45,992 nucleotides of DNA from JBCCFW01 sp039029535 (GTDB lineage Bacteria > Acidobacteriota > JBCCFW01): contig JBCCFW010000041.1 of assembly GCA_039029535.1 (NCBI GenBank), forward strand, positions 1-45,992, written 5' to 3'. Under the pieces are notes generated by a model, which was not told where the DNA came from, searched no databases, and saw nothing but the letters and a program-made list of their open reading frames with translations. This document shows, in pieces, positions 26,054 to 35,841 of this stretch (the stretch's first letter is position 1; the number at the start of each line of letters is the position of its first letter). The position numbers and the translations under genes are program-made.

Positions 26054-26463
26054 TGCTTCGACGTCTTCTTCGTGGTCGCCGACCGGTCGATGAGCTGGGC
26101 CTGCGCGAGGGCGGTCGCTTCCGCCCCTGCTCGCGCGACAACCATGCCTGCAGCCAGTCGGACGACCCTCGCTACCGTGTCGAGCCGATCGCCTTCCTGG
26201 AGGGTGAGGACGGCGACGCGACGCGTGCGCGGCTGCTCGACGTGATCGGTCGCTGGCCGCGGGCGCGTGTCGTCACGGCGGAAGGCGACTACCTCCACGT
26301 CGAGGACCGGACCTTCGTCGGCTTCGTCGACGACCTGGAGCTGCACGTGAACCGCGAGCTCCGGGTGGTGGAAGTCCACTCGGCTTCCCGGCTCGGCCAT
26401 TCGGACCTGGGCTGCAATCGCAAGCGCGTGGAGCGACTGCGGGAAGGGATGCGCTCGGCCTGA
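26053..26463 (+). CDS. DUF1499-family protein
   Basis: A 136-residue protein with the DUF1499 hallmarks: a Cys-rich start of the type PCSRDNHACSQ, a YRVEPIAF strand, VTAEGDYLHVEDRTFVGFVDDLEL in the middle, and VHSASRLGHSDLGCNRKRVERLR at the end. The function of the family is unknown. Its members are usually lipoproteins or inner-membrane proteins. No clear signal sequence is present here. The GTG start overlaps the fxsA stop by one base (TAGTG), so translation is coupled. It is the last gene of the six-gene run. Confidence 0.88.
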   Translation: MLRRLLRGRRPVDELGLREGGRFRPCSRDNHACSQSDDPRYRVEPIAFLEGEDGDATRARLLDVIGRWPRARVVTAEGDYLHVEDRTFVGFVDDLELHVNRELRVVEVHSASRLGHSDLGCNRKRVERLREGMRSA

Positions 26464-26477
26464 GGGCGGAGCGACCT

Positions 26478-27389
<912 letters not shown>

Positions 27390-27394
27390 CCGAG

Positions 27395-27407
27395 CCTCGC
27401 AGCGAGG
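27395..27407. promoter_or_regulatory. Palindrome over the FHA-gene ribosome-binding site
   Basis: CCTCGC (27395-27400) and GCGAGG (27402-27407) form a perfect inverted repeat around one base. It covers the likely ribosome-binding site of the FHA gene. It may be an operator or simply an arm of the leader. Confidence 0.3.
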
Positions 27408-27434
27408 AAAGAAGAGGAGACGAGCCACTCACGT

Positions 27435-27466
27435 CGTGTTGAACACGGATTAGGATCGGGATTCTA
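27435..27466. promoter_or_regulatory. Divergent promoter region between FHA gene and kinase gene
   Basis: A 13-bp palindrome CGTGTTGAACACG (27435-27447) is followed by TAGGAT on the plus strand (27451-27456) and by TAGAAT on the minus strand (27466-27461). The two hexamers can serve as -10 boxes of the kinase and the FHA gene respectively. The palindrome is well placed to control both. Confidence 0.4.
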
Positions 27467-27478
27467 CCGGGAGCGAGC

Positions 27479-29932
27479 GTGTCTGACCGAGTCCCCGACG
27501 GCTGCGAGCCAACCGAGCCGACTGAGCCGGGCGAGTGGCACGACTCGCGCGAGCCCGCCCCGATTCCGTCACGCATCGGGGACCGGCTGGTCGACGAAGG
27601 GCTCATCGGACGGGGGGGCATGGCCGAGGTCCGGCGCGTGCTCGATCTCGTTCTCAACCGCCGTCTCGCCATGAAGATCCTCCTGCCTGAGCTCGCGAAG
27701 TCCGAGGAGCTCCGGCGGCGGTTCCTCGCGGAGGCGCAGGCCACGGCACAGCTCCAACATCCCGGCATCGTCCCCGTGGTCGACCTCGGCGAGCTCCCCG
27801 ACGGGCGACCCTGGTTCACCATGGCCGAGGTGCACGGGGGAACCTTCGCTCGCCACTTGCGGGAACATCGAGCGGGTCACGACTCCTGGCCCGGGCCGAG
27901 CCGGGAGCACGTCGACCATCTTCGCCGGGTCTGTCAAGCGGTCGCGCATGCGCACGCGCGGGGCGTGGTTCATCGTGATCTCAAGCCCGACAACATCCTG
28001 CTCGGCGAGTTGGGCGAAGTGTTGGTCCTCGACTGGGGTGTCGCCAAGCTGTCGGCGTCCGAGGAACCCTGGGTGGCCGACGCGATCGAGACCGAGCGGC
28101 CGGAGGTGACCCGCGTGGGGCGGGCCATCGGGACTCCGTGCTACATGGCTCCAGAGCAGGCCCGTGCCGAGGCCGAGGTCATCGGCCCACCGACCGACGT
28201 CTACGCGCTCGGCGCGATCTTGCACGAGCTCCTGGTCGGTGAGCCGCCGCTCGGTCGCCATCCCGACGTGGCCCGGCGACGACTTCGGGAAGGTCCACCT
28301 CCCGCCTTGTCGAACGACACGGATCGACTTCCGGAGGAGCTGGTCGCGTGTTGTCGTCGCGCGATCGCCTGGCGGCCGGAGGACCGGCACGCGACCGTCC
28401 TCGAGTTGGCGGCCGATCTCTCGGCCTGGTTGGACGGGGTGCGACGTCGGGAGCAAGCGCTGGCGATCGTGGCGCATGCCGACGCCATGCGACCGACGAT
28501 CGAGCGCGATCGTCGACGAGCCGAGACACGACTCGCCGAGGCGAACGCCAAGCTCGATGCCCTGGATCCCCACGCGTCGCCCGAGCTCAAGAAGGAAGCG
28601 TGGTCCTGCGAAGACGAGAGCCTCGAGCTGGAACGACGGGTGACCGTGGCCGAGGTCGAGCGCGTGCGGTCGCTTCAGGCCGCGCTCGAGCTGGTGCCCG
28701 ACTTGCCCGAGGCTCTCGACCGCCTGGCCGATCATCACCGCTCGGCCCTGCAGCGTGCGGAGGCGCGAGGCGACGTCGAGGAGACGGCGCGTCAGGAAGC
28801 CCTGCTCCGCGGACACGGAGGACACCGTCATCTCGAGTGGCTGGACGCGGGAGGGCGGCTGACCCTGCTGACCGAGCCTCCTGGCGCGCGGGCGGAGCTC
28901 CACGCGTGCCCCGTGCGAGACCGGCGATTCGTCGCGGAGTCCGTCGGTGAGCTCGGCACGACACCCCTCGTCGATCTCGCGATCTCCCGAGGCAGCCACG
29001 CCGTTCGTCTCACGCTGTCCGGCCACCACGACACCTGGTACCCGGTCTTCCTCGAGCGTGAGGGCCACTGGCAGGGCCTGCGGCCCGGTGACGACGCGAC
29101 GCTTCCGGTCCGGCTGCCGAAGCTCGGTGAGATCGACGACGACGAGGTCCACGTGCCGGCTGGTTGGTTCCAGAGCGGTGGCGATCCCCGTGCGACCGAC
29201 GGTCTCCCCCTGCGTTGGCTCTGGGTGGATGCCTTCGTGGTGAAGAAGCACCCGGTCACCAACGCCGAGTACCTCGAGTTCCTCAACGACCTGGTCGCGC
29301 AAGGGAGAAGGGAAGAGGCCGAGCGTGCGCTCCCACGGGAAGAGCCGACCACGGCTGGTGAGAGACCGCGACCGGTCTTTCGGCGTGACGCCGACGGCCT
29401 CCACGTGCTGCCCGAGAGCATCGAAGGACGTCCGACGGGGCGCGACTGGCCGGTGACCCTCGTCGACTGGTGGTCGGCGCAGGCCCATGCCCGTTGGTTG
29501 GCCGAGAAGACCGGTCGACCTTGGCGCCTCCTCCACGATCAGGAGTGGGAGAAGGCGGCGCGCGGCGTCGACGGTCGACATTTCTCCTGGGGATCCCACT
29601 TCGAGCCCGCCTGGGCCTCGGCCCTCGGCGGCGAGTCGGGTCGGCCAGTGGCGGGGCCCGTCGGGACCAATGCCGTCGACGTCAGTCCCTGGGGAGTCAC
29701 CGGGCTGACGGGCAACGTGCGCGACTGGTGTCTCAACTCCTATCGTCGTGGTCCCGAAGCGACGTCGCTAGTGACGATCGATGCGGTCGGAGGATCCGAG
29801 CCCCGCTTCGTGCGGGGCGGCAGTCACCTGAGCACCGAGTCGTTCTGCCGAGCCGCCACTCGCTTCGGCATCGAGCCGGAGGCGAGGTTCACGGGGGTGG
29901 GGTTCCGGCTCGCCCGAAGCCTGCCTCGCTGA
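27479..29932 (+). CDS. Ser/Thr protein kinase fused to PEGA and FGE/SUMF1-like domains
   Basis: An 817-residue protein from GTG 27479, with GGGAG upstream. The kinase domain (about residues 36-320) shows the glycine loop IGRGGMAEV at 43-51, catalytic Lys66, HRDLKPDN with Asp167, DWG in place of DFG at 185, and YMAPEQA. A helical, possibly coiled-coil region (about 325-455) follows. A PEGA beta domain (about 458-530) is next, then a formylglycine-enzyme/SUMF1-like domain (about 557-814: PVTNAEYLEF, WSAQAHARWLAEKTGRPWRL, WGVTGLTGNVRDWC, RGGSH, GFRLAR). The paired catalytic Cys of true FGE are not visible near RGGSHLST, so this domain is probably a binding module. No membrane segment is evident. 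It is divergent from the FHA gene. Confidence 0.9.
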   Translation: MSDRVPDGCEPTEPTEPGEWHDSREPAPIPSRIGDRLVDEGLIGRGGMAEVRRVLDLVLNRRLAMKILLPELAKSEELRRRFLAEAQATAQLQHPGIVPVVDLGELPDGRPWFTMAEVHGGTFARHLREHRAGHDSWPGPSREHVDHLRRVCQAVAHAHARGVVHRDLKPDNILLGELGEVLVLDWGVAKLSASEEPWVADAIETERPEVTRVGRAIGTPCYMAPEQARAEAEVIGPPTDVYALGAILHELLVGEPPLGRHPDVARRRLREGPPPALSNDTDRLPEELVACCRRAIAWRPEDRHATVLELAADLSAWLDGVRRREQALAIVAHADAMRPTIERDRRRAETRLAEANAKLDALDPHASPELKKEAWSCEDESLELERRVTVAEVERVRSLQAALELVPDLPEALDRLADHHRSALQRAEARGDVEETARQEALLRGHGGHRHLEWLDAGGRLTLLTEPPGARAELHACPVRDRRFVAESVGELGTTPLVDLAISRGSHAVRLTLSGHHDTWYPVFLEREGHWQGLRPGDDATLPVRLPKLGEIDDDEVHVPAGWFQSGGDPRATDGLPLRWLWVDAFVVKKHPVTNAEYLEFLNDLVAQGRREEAERALPREEPTTAGERPRPVFRRDADGLHVLPESIEGRPTGRDWPVTLVDWWSAQAHARWLAEKTGRPWRLLHDQEWEKAARGVDGRHFSWGSHFEPAWASALGGESGRPVAGPVGTNAVDVSPWGVTGLTGNVRDWCLNSYRRGPEATSLVTIDAVGGSEPRFVRGGSHLSTESFCRAATRFGIEPEARFTGVGFRLARSLPR

Positions 29933-29952
29933 GCGAAGGGCGAGCCGGAGGG

Positions 29953-30552
29953 TCAAGGACCGCTCACTGCCTCGTAGTCGAGGTCGACCAGGCTCGGTGG
30001 TCCGTTCAGGCGAAGGAACTGGCTCCCGTCGTCCTCGTCGGGCGTGAAGAGCTCCGTGACGTCCTGCTTCAGCCAGGTGACGCCCGAGAGCACGCCCGCG
30101 CTCGACTCGAACACCATGACGACCTGCGAGCGGTTGGGAGCTCCCTGGAGATCCCGCCGGAATCCCTGAGCCCAGGGCAGACTGAGCTGGCTCTTCTCCT
30201 GCTGACTCAGGTCGTCCCAGGGACAGTAGTCGAGCTCGACCCAGGTGAGAGAGCCGAACTGAGTGAGAGTGGTCGGGGAGAGCAGGAAGTTGATCTCGTC
30301 CTCATCGGAGAGCAGGTCGGCGAGGGCGGTCATCCTCATGGCGGCCCAGTACTGCCGGTCGGGCTCGAACGACGTGCCCGCGCCGTCGAAGTCGGAGTCC
30401 GTGACGAGGAGTCGATAGATCTCGCCATCGGCGGCATCGCGCAGCGAGTAAATCTGGTGGCCGGCGTTACCGGGGCTCACCTGAGCGTGGACGGAGCCGG
30501 TGAGGAGCGAGGTGAGGACGAGCAGGCGAAGGGTCGTGGTCGTGACGCGCAT
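29953..30552 (-). CDS. Small secreted protein, unknown family
   Basis: A 199-residue protein with a clear signal peptide (RLLVLTSLLTGSVHA, cleavage near residue 23). The mature part is acidic with many Asp residues and one Cys, and carries no recognisable domain. GGAGAG precedes the ATG at 30552. It converges on the kinase gene with 20 nt between stops. Its gene lies 153 nt beyond the ECF sigma stop and could belong to that transcript. The role is unknown. Confidence 0.75.
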   Translation of the reverse strand: MRVTTTTLRLLVLTSLLTGSVHAQVSPGNAGHQIYSLRDAADGEIYRLLVTDSDFDGAGTSFEPDRQYWAAMRMTALADLLSDEDEINFLLSPTTLTQFGSLTWVELDYCPWDDLSQQEKSQLSLPWAQGFRRDLQGAPNRSQVVMVFESSAGVLSGVTWLKQDVTELFTPDEDDGSQFLRLNGPPSLVDLDYEAVSGP

Positions 30553-30627
30553 GGACGCTCTCCATCGACCGCGTCGGCCGGCCGGACGTCGGCTCGGCTG
30601 GCGGTCGAGAGGGAGAGGTGAGAAGCG

Positions 30628-30649
30628 GGCCCGGATCAGCTGATGGGCC
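30628..30649. other. Palindrome-containing spacer between sigma and secreted-protein genes
   Basis: GGCCC (30628-30632) and GGGCC (30645-30649) bracket the perfect palindrome ATCAGCTGAT. A T-run (30655-30659) follows on the plus strand, where no gene would be terminated. On the minus strand the T-run becomes A-rich sequence upstream of the hairpin. Function uncertain. Confidence 0.2.
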
Positions 30650-30705
30650 GCCGATTTTTCTTCGACGATCCGCCGGGCGTCCGGCCGAGCCGAGAACGGG
30701 TGGGC

Positions 30706-31269
30706 TCAGCGGGTCAGCGCGCGCCGCAGCCAGGCCCGGGCGGCAACCCAGTCGGTCTTGACCGTGGCCTCCGAGATGGCGAGCGCGGCGGCGGTTTCCT
30801 CGATGGTCAGGCCAGCGAAGAAGCGCAGCTCGGCGACCCGTGCCTGCCGCTCGTGGAGCCCGGCGAGACGCTCGAGCGCGTCGTGGAGCTCCAGGATCTC
30901 GAGGTCACGCACCGCGTCGTCGACGAGGCCGGCGGTCCCCGAGAGGGTCACGAAGCGTTGGTCGCCTCCGCGCTTGGCGGTGTCGCGTCGTCGGGCCCGC
31001 TCGACGAGGAGTTGACGCATGGCCCGGGCGCAGGTGGCGAAGAACTGCATCCGGTCCTGCCAGGGGAGATGCTGCTCCTGGAAGATCCGGAGATAGCAGT
31101 CCTGAACGAGATCGCTCGGTGCGACGCTGACGCCGGCACGCTCGCGATGGAGGCGACGCGTCGCCATCCGGCGCAGGTCGGCCTGCACGAGCTTCATGAG
31201 CTCGGCCTCGGCCTCCGGGCTGCCTTCCTTCAGCTCTCGCAGGAGCAGCGTGATCTCGCCGGCTGACAT
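30706..31269 (-). CDS. ECF RNA polymerase sigma factor of the kinase-linked type
   Basis: A 187-residue protein. Region 2 runs through DLVQDCYLRIFQEQHLPWQDRMQFFATCARAMRQLLVERARRR. Region 4 is LERLAGLHERQARVAELRFFAGLTIEETAAALAISEATVKTDWVAARAWLRRAL. The layout fits the TIGR02999-like group of ECF factors that are encoded beside Ser/Thr kinases in Planctomycetota and Acidobacteriota. There is no anti-sigma gene next to it, which is also typical of that group. I chose ATG 31269. No ribosome-binding site is apparent. A longer frame open to 31650 overlaps the kinase gene and is a shadow. It is divergent from the kinase-NTPase-TPR gene, 99 bp apart. Confidence 0.88.
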   Translation of the reverse strand: MSAGEITLLLRELKEGSPEAEAELMKLVQADLRRMATRRLHRERAGVSVAPSDLVQDCYLRIFQEQHLPWQDRMQFFATCARAMRQLLVERARRRDTAKRGGDQRFVTLSGTAGLVDDAVRDLEILELHDALERLAGLHERQARVAELRFFAGLTIEETAAALAISEATVKTDWVAARAWLRRALTR

Positions 31270-31316
31270 CGACCGATGATCGCACGAGTGCGAGTCCGGG
31301 TCGGTCGCCACGGCTT

Positions 31317-31326
31317 GTTCTAGGAT
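31317..31326. promoter_or_regulatory. Overlapping divergent -10 elements between ECF sigma and kinase genes
   Basis: The 10-mer GTTCTAGGAT reads TAGGAT on the plus strand (31321-31326, toward the kinase) and TAGAAC on the minus strand (31322-31317, toward the sigma gene). The plus-strand element continues as TAGGATCGAGA. The FHA/kinase gap has TAGGATCGGGA in the same role. The two promoters would interfere or be co-regulated. Confidence 0.4.
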
Positions 31327-31368
31327 CGAGAAGAGGAGGGGACCGTCAGGCGTGACCGAGGGACGGAC

Positions 31369-34300
31369 ATGGAGCCAAGTGAGCCCAGGAGCGAACGGGA
31401 GCGTCACGAGCTCCTGTCGAAGCTGCTCAACGAGGCTCTCGAACGCACGCCGGCCGAGCGCGCGAGGTTCTTCGAAGAGCAGGTCGAGGTCGACCTGCGT
31501 TCGGACCTGACGTCGCTCCTGGCCCATGCCGATGCGACGGGCTTCGAGCCCGTGCGAGGCGGTCTCGACGAGCTCGCCGCTTCGCTGCTCGGCAACGACG
31601 ATGAAGTCCCCACCGCGGAGCAACGACGTCGAGCGCTGGAGCTCGTGCACGAGCTGCGCGCCCTGCCCACCGAGGAACGTGCGCGACTCCTGGCGCAGGT
31701 GCGCTCATCCGACCTCCGGCTCGCGTCGATCATCGACGAGCTGTTCAGCGCGACGTCCGATGAGCCACTCGCTCTCGGCGAGCCACGACCGGAGCGGATC
31801 GGTCGCTACCACGTCGAGACGGAGCTCGGTCGAGGAGGCATGGGGATCGTCTGGCGTGCGCGAGACGAGCTGCTCGGCCGTTCGGTCGCGCTCAAGGTCT
31901 TGGCCGGTCCCGTCGCCGGAGCTGCGGAGAGCCTGCTGCGATTCGAGCGGGAAGCCCGCCTGCTCGCGCGGCTGTCGCATCCCCACCTGGCGACGGTCCA
32001 CGACCTCGTCGAGCTCGAGGGACGTCCAGTGCTCGTCATGGAGCTGCTCGATGGCGTGAGCTTGGCGCGTCGTCTCGGCGACGGGCCCCTGGGCCTGGAC
32101 GAGACCCTGCGGCTCGGTCGTGAGGTCGCCTCGGCGCTCGAGCTCGCCCATGGCCACGGCATCGTGCACCGCGACCTCAAGCCGGCCAACGTGCAGCTCA
32201 CGGAGTCGGGCGCCTGCAAGGTCCTCGACTTCGGGTTGGCCCGCCCCCTCCAGGGGGAGGGAGGCAGCGTCGAGTTCACGACGGGAGCGAGGGTGTTCGC
32301 CGGGACACCCGGCTACATGAGCCCCGAGCAGGTGCGTCTTCAGCCTCTCGACGGACGGAGCGACCTCTTCGCGCTGGGAGTCGTGCTCCGGGAGTGCCTG
32401 TGCGGGACGCCGACCTTCCCGGGTGAGACCGCGGCCGATCGCATGCTCGCCGTCCTGCACCACGAGCCCGATTGGTCGGCCCTGCCCTCGAACGCTCCGC
32501 CCTCGCTGAGAGACCTGCTCGAGCGCTGCCTTCTTCGGGACAAGGAACGTCGTTTCGGCGATGCCCGGGAGCTGCGGCGCGCGCTGGAGGAGGTGGGGCA
32601 GTCGTCGGTCGGTGGCGCGGCGGCCGTCCGCCATGAGTCGGCGCCGACCGCCACGTCGCGTCACTCGCTGCCGTCCGAGCGGGACGAGTTCATCGGTCGT
32701 GAGGCGGAGCTGGTCCAGCTCAGCGAACATCGGTCCGCCGGACGTCGTCTGGTCACGGTGCTCGGCACGGCAGGCGTGGGCAAGACCCGACTGGCGATCC
32801 ACCACGCCTGGTCGGAGCTCGAGTCGGGCTCGGGTCCGGTCTGGTTTTGCGATCTCTCCGATGCTCGGACCCTCGACGACGTCGTGGCAGCGATGGCGTC
32901 GCTGCTCGAGATCCCTCCGGCCCCGGACCTCGCCGAGCGTGTCGGTCACGCGCTGGCTCGTCACGAGTCTTGCACGGTGATCCTCGACAACTTCGAGCAG
33001 CTCGTTCCCCTGGCCGAGGAGTGCCTCGGTCGCTGGCTGGACCGTGCGTCCGGGGCCCGCTTCCTCGTGACGAGCCGACAGCTCCTGAGGCTCCCGGGCG
33101 AGCAGGTGCTGGAGCTGGCGCCCTTGCCGATCGATGGTGCGGCTCTCGAGCTCTTCATGGAGAGAGCACGGGCTCACCGACCCGGTTTCACTCCCGACCT
33201 GGAGGAGCGACGCACGCTCGCGGAGCTGCTCCGACTGCTGGATGGGCTGCCCCTGGCCATCGAGCTGGCGGTGGCCCGACTGCGCTTGCTCTCGCCGGCT
33301 CAGCTCCTCCGGGGGATGGAGGCTCGATTCCGGGTCCTGGGGAGCCGGCCGCCCGGGGCCGGACGCCGGTCGACGCTCCAGGCCTCCATCGACTGGTCTT
33401 GGGAGCACCTCGAACCGTGGGAGAAGGCGGCGCTCGGTCAGTGCTCGGTCTTCGTGGGCAGCTTCACGCTCGAGGCGGCCGAGGCAGTCATCGACCTCTC
33501 GGCCTGGCCCGAGGCAGGCTTCACGCTGGACGTCGTTCAGTCACTGGTCGACAAGAGCCTGCTGAGAACCTGGACGAGCGAGAGGGTCTGGAAGGAGCAC
33601 GAGGTGCAGGGGCCGTTCCTCTCGCTCTACCTCAGCGTTCGTGATCACGTTCGCGAGACGCTCCGCAGCGACGAGGCTCTGCCCGGAGGGCCGAAAGGGC
33701 TTGCCCTGGAGGCCGCCGCTGCGCGGAGGCATGGCCTGTACTTCGCGCGGCTGGGCGGGGAGGAACCCATCCGTGATGCCGCGTGGCTCGACCGGCAGCG
33801 GCGGCGACAGCAGGCCTTGCCGAACTTGATGGTCGCCTGTGAGCGGGCGGTCGAGGACGGGCAGGCGACGACGGCCTTTCGCGCGTTCCTGGCGGCGTGG
33901 CACGTTCAGCTCCGGCAAGGCAGTGCCGACTTCGTGATCTCACAGGCCGAGCGGATGGAGTCCCTGCCCGGGCTGACGGATGCCGAGCGGTGCCGTCTCC
34001 TCGTCGTCTCGGCGACCGCGGTCCGCCGGGGTGGTCGACCCGAGCTGGCGCTGGAGCGCTTGAAGACGGCGAGGGCCCTGGCGATGAAGGTCGGCGACGA
34101 GCCAGCGCTGGCCGACGTGGCACGAGTCATGGGCATCCTGCTGATGGAGAGAGGGGCGACGGCCGAAGCGGGTGAAGAGCTGGCGACTGCCCTGCGTCTC
34201 GCTCCGTCCGATGATGCGCAGGTGCGCAAGGAGACCCTGCTCGTGCTCGGCAACCTCGCGTTGAGGCAGGGGCGTCCGTCGGAAGCGCGCGAGCACTACG

Positions 34301-35241
34301 ATGCAGCAATGAGCTTCGCTCGCTCGGGTGGTGACCGGGTCCTCGAGGCCGTCGTCTTGAGTAACCTGGCCGCCATGGAGAGTCTTGGGGGCCGCTTCGA
34401 AGAGGCGTTCGAGCTCACGATGAAGGCGAGCGTCATCCACGGCGAGACCGGCGGCCTTCGGGCCGAGGCCAGCGCTCTCATCAACCTGGGGACCTACCGG
34501 CTGAATCAGGGTCGTCTCGACGACGCGTCTCGACACTTGCAGCAGGCGGTGAGCCTCACGAGAGAGATCGGCGATCGCATCCGGGAGATCGGTGGCCTCC
34601 TCGGCCTGGCCCAGGTGGATCTTCAGGCCGGACGTCTTCCGAGTGCGAGGGACAAGCTCGAGCAGGCCTTGCCGATGGCACGCGAGCTCGGACATCGACG
34701 TCACGAGGCACACTTGCTCGAGCAGCTCGGTCAGCTTCACGGCTGGGAGGGACGTCACGAAGACGCCGTCGAGCATCACGATGCTGCACTGGAGATCTGC
34801 CCGAGCGTCGGCGACAAGGTCATGGAAGCGGCGGCTCGGCTCGGTCGAGGTCAGGCCTTGTTGGGGCTCGGCCGCGCCGAAGAGGCGAGCGAAGACCTGG
34901 AGTCGGCCGTCGTCTTGGCACGTGAGGTCGGTCAGGCACCGATCGAAGGACTGGCCTTGATGCACTTGGGTCGATTGTCTCTCGAGACGTCCGACGAGGC
35001 CTCGCGACGCTACGACGAGGCGGAGGACGCGTTGCGGGGTCACGGGGCGCCGCCGTTCGCGTTGACGCAGCTCCTGCTCTCGCGAGCCGAGCTGGACCTG
35101 GTGCTGTCCGATCGCGACCGAGCGGAGGCACGGCTCTCGGAGGCCGAGAGGCTCTTCTGTCGTGCTCATCCGCAGTCGCCGTTGAGCGCTCACCTTGCCG
35201 AGCTGCGTCGGGCGCTCGACTCGGACACCGGCCGTGCCTGA
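31369..35241 (+). CDS. Ser/Thr kinase-NTPase-TPR regulator (PknK-like architecture)
   Basis: A 1290-residue soluble protein. Residues about 10-130 are a helical N-terminal region with two similar halves (ERARFFEEQVEVDLRSDL, ERARLLAQVRSSDLRLAS). The kinase domain (about 145-420) has the glycine loop GRGGMGIV at 155-162, HRDLKPAN with Asp269, DFG at Asp287 and GYMSPEQ. A STAND/AAA-type NTPase (about 440-790) follows: Walker A GTAGVGKT at 466-473, VILDNFEQL as the Walker B-like Asp strand, FLVTSRQLLRL as sensor, and GLPLAIELA. TPR repeats fill about 860-1280. M. tuberculosis PknK has the same order but ends in a LuxR-type DNA-binding domain, absent here. Such proteins sense ligands through TPRs and switch the NTPase and kinase. 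The ECF sigma next door is the likely target. Confidence 0.9.
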   Translation: MEPSEPRSERERHELLSKLLNEALERTPAERARFFEEQVEVDLRSDLTSLLAHADATGFEPVRGGLDELAASLLGNDDEVPTAEQRRRALELVHELRALPTEERARLLAQVRSSDLRLASIIDELFSATSDEPLALGEPRPERIGRYHVETELGRGGMGIVWRARDELLGRSVALKVLAGPVAGAAESLLRFEREARLLARLSHPHLATVHDLVELEGRPVLVMELLDGVSLARRLGDGPLGLDETLRLGREVASALELAHGHGIVHRDLKPANVQLTESGACKVLDFGLARPLQGEGGSVEFTTGARVFAGTPGYMSPEQVRLQPLDGRSDLFALGVVLRECLCGTPTFPGETAADRMLAVLHHEPDWSALPSNAPPSLRDLLERCLLRDKERRFGDARELRRALEEVGQSSVGGAAAVRHESAPTATSRHSLPSERDEFIGREAELVQLSEHRSAGRRLVTVLGTAGVGKTRLAIHHAWSELESGSGPVWFCDLSDARTLDDVVAAMASLLEIPPAPDLAERVGHALARHESCTVILDNFEQLVPLAEECLGRWLDRASGARFLVTSRQLLRLPGEQVLELAPLPIDGAALELFMERARAHRPGFTPDLEERRTLAELLRLLDGLPLAIELAVARLRLLSPAQLLRGMEARFRVLGSRPPGAGRRSTLQASIDWSWEHLEPWEKAALGQCSVFVGSFTLEAAEAVIDLSAWPEAGFTLDVVQSLVDKSLLRTWTSERVWKEHEVQGPFLSLYLSVRDHVRETLRSDEALPGGPKGLALEAAAARRHGLYFARLGGEEPIRDAAWLDRQRRRQQALPNLMVACERAVEDGQATTAFRAFLAAWHVQLRQGSADFVISQAERMESLPGLTDAERCRLLVVSATAVRRGGRPELALERLKTARALAMKVGDEPALADVARVMGILLMERGATAEAGEELATALRLAPSDDAQVRKETLLVLGNLALRQGRPSEAREHYDAAMSFARSGGDRVLEAVVLSNLAAMESLGGRFEEAFELTMKASVIHGETGGLRAEASALINLGTYRLNQGRLDDASRHLQQAVSLTREIGDRIREIGGLLGLAQVDLQAGRLPSARDKLEQALPMARELGHRRHEAHLLEQLGQLHGWEGRHEDAVEHHDAALEICPSVGDKVMEAAARLGRGQALLGLGRAEEASEDLESAVVLAREVGQAPIEGLALMHLGRLSLETSDEASRRYDEAEDALRGHGAPPFALTQLLLSRAELDLVLSDRDRAEARLSEAERLFCRAHPQSPLSAHLAELRRALDSDTGRA

Positions 35242-35274
35242 GCAGTGCGTCTCGTGACTCCCTTCATGGCGGTG

Positions 35275-35280
35275 TAGTCT
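35275..35280 (+). promoter_or_regulatory. Candidate -10 element (TAGTCT) before small gene 35330
   Basis: TAGTCT lies 49 nt before the GTG start at 35330 and 33 nt after the kinase stop. The same hexamer precedes the tandem exported paralogs at 3788. If real, the small gene has its own promoter in addition to any read-through. Confidence 0.25.
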
Positions 35281-35329
35281 CGAAGAGCTCTGTTCGTCAT
35301 GTCTCGGCCGGCTCGTGGGAGAGAAAGAA

Positions 35330-35800
35330 GTGTCGCAGTCCAAGGTCACGATCACGTTGCTCAACGGAATGGGGAAGTCCCTCGATGCCCCCGCCAGCCA
35401 GCATTACCGGCTCTCGGTCTGGGGGACGCAGGAGGTGGCTCACTGGACCGTGGGCAGCACGATTGGGAAGGCCTACAAGCAGAGTTTCGGACCGGCCGTC
35501 TTGGATGATGGGACGTCCTACAGCGTCAATCTCGACCTCATCGACGAGGTGGTCGAGGAGCTCCGCTCCTCGATCGAGGCGCCAGCCGCCGCTGACGCCG
35601 ACGTCGCGCGCGCCAACGAGGCGCTCGACGCACTGCGGTCCCGAGCGGACGACCTGGGAGTCGATCCCGGTTCCTTGATGACACCGACCAGCGTGCGGAA
35701 GGCCAGCATCACCTGGAAGAGGCCGGGGGCCACTGGCCAGCTGACGGCGACCATCTTGAGTCAGGACGCCGGTGGGCTCGACATCGAGGCCACTTCCTGA
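35330..35800 (+). CDS. Small soluble protein of unknown function, first of a pair
   Basis: A 156-residue protein without signal peptide, Cys or membrane segment. GTG 35330 is preceded by GGGAGAG. GTG 35315 is less likely. The N-terminal half is beta-rich (SKVTITLLNG, HYRLSVWG, VAHWTVGSTIG). The middle is a helical, acidic hinge (LIDEVVEELRSSIEAPAAADADVARANEALDALRSRADDLG). The end is beta-rich again (KASITWKRPGATGQLTATIL). I do not recognise a family. It lies 88 nt after the kinase-NTPase-TPR gene and before another unrecognised small gene, so the three may act together. Confidence 0.75.
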   Translation: MSQSKVTITLLNGMGKSLDAPASQHYRLSVWGTQEVAHWTVGSTIGKAYKQSFGPAVLDDGTSYSVNLDLIDEVVEELRSSIEAPAAADADVARANEALDALRSRADDLGVDPGSLMTPTSVRKASITWKRPGATGQLTATILSQDAGGLDIEATS

Positions 35801-35841
35801 GAGGGCACGGGGGCTCCCGAGCCTTCCCTCCGCGCCTCCTT

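Noticed and set aside
31270..31650. N-terminal extension of the sigma factor to 31650
   Set aside because: It would overlap 280 bp of the kinase coding region and adds sequence unlike ECF factors. The ATG at 31269 gives the expected length.
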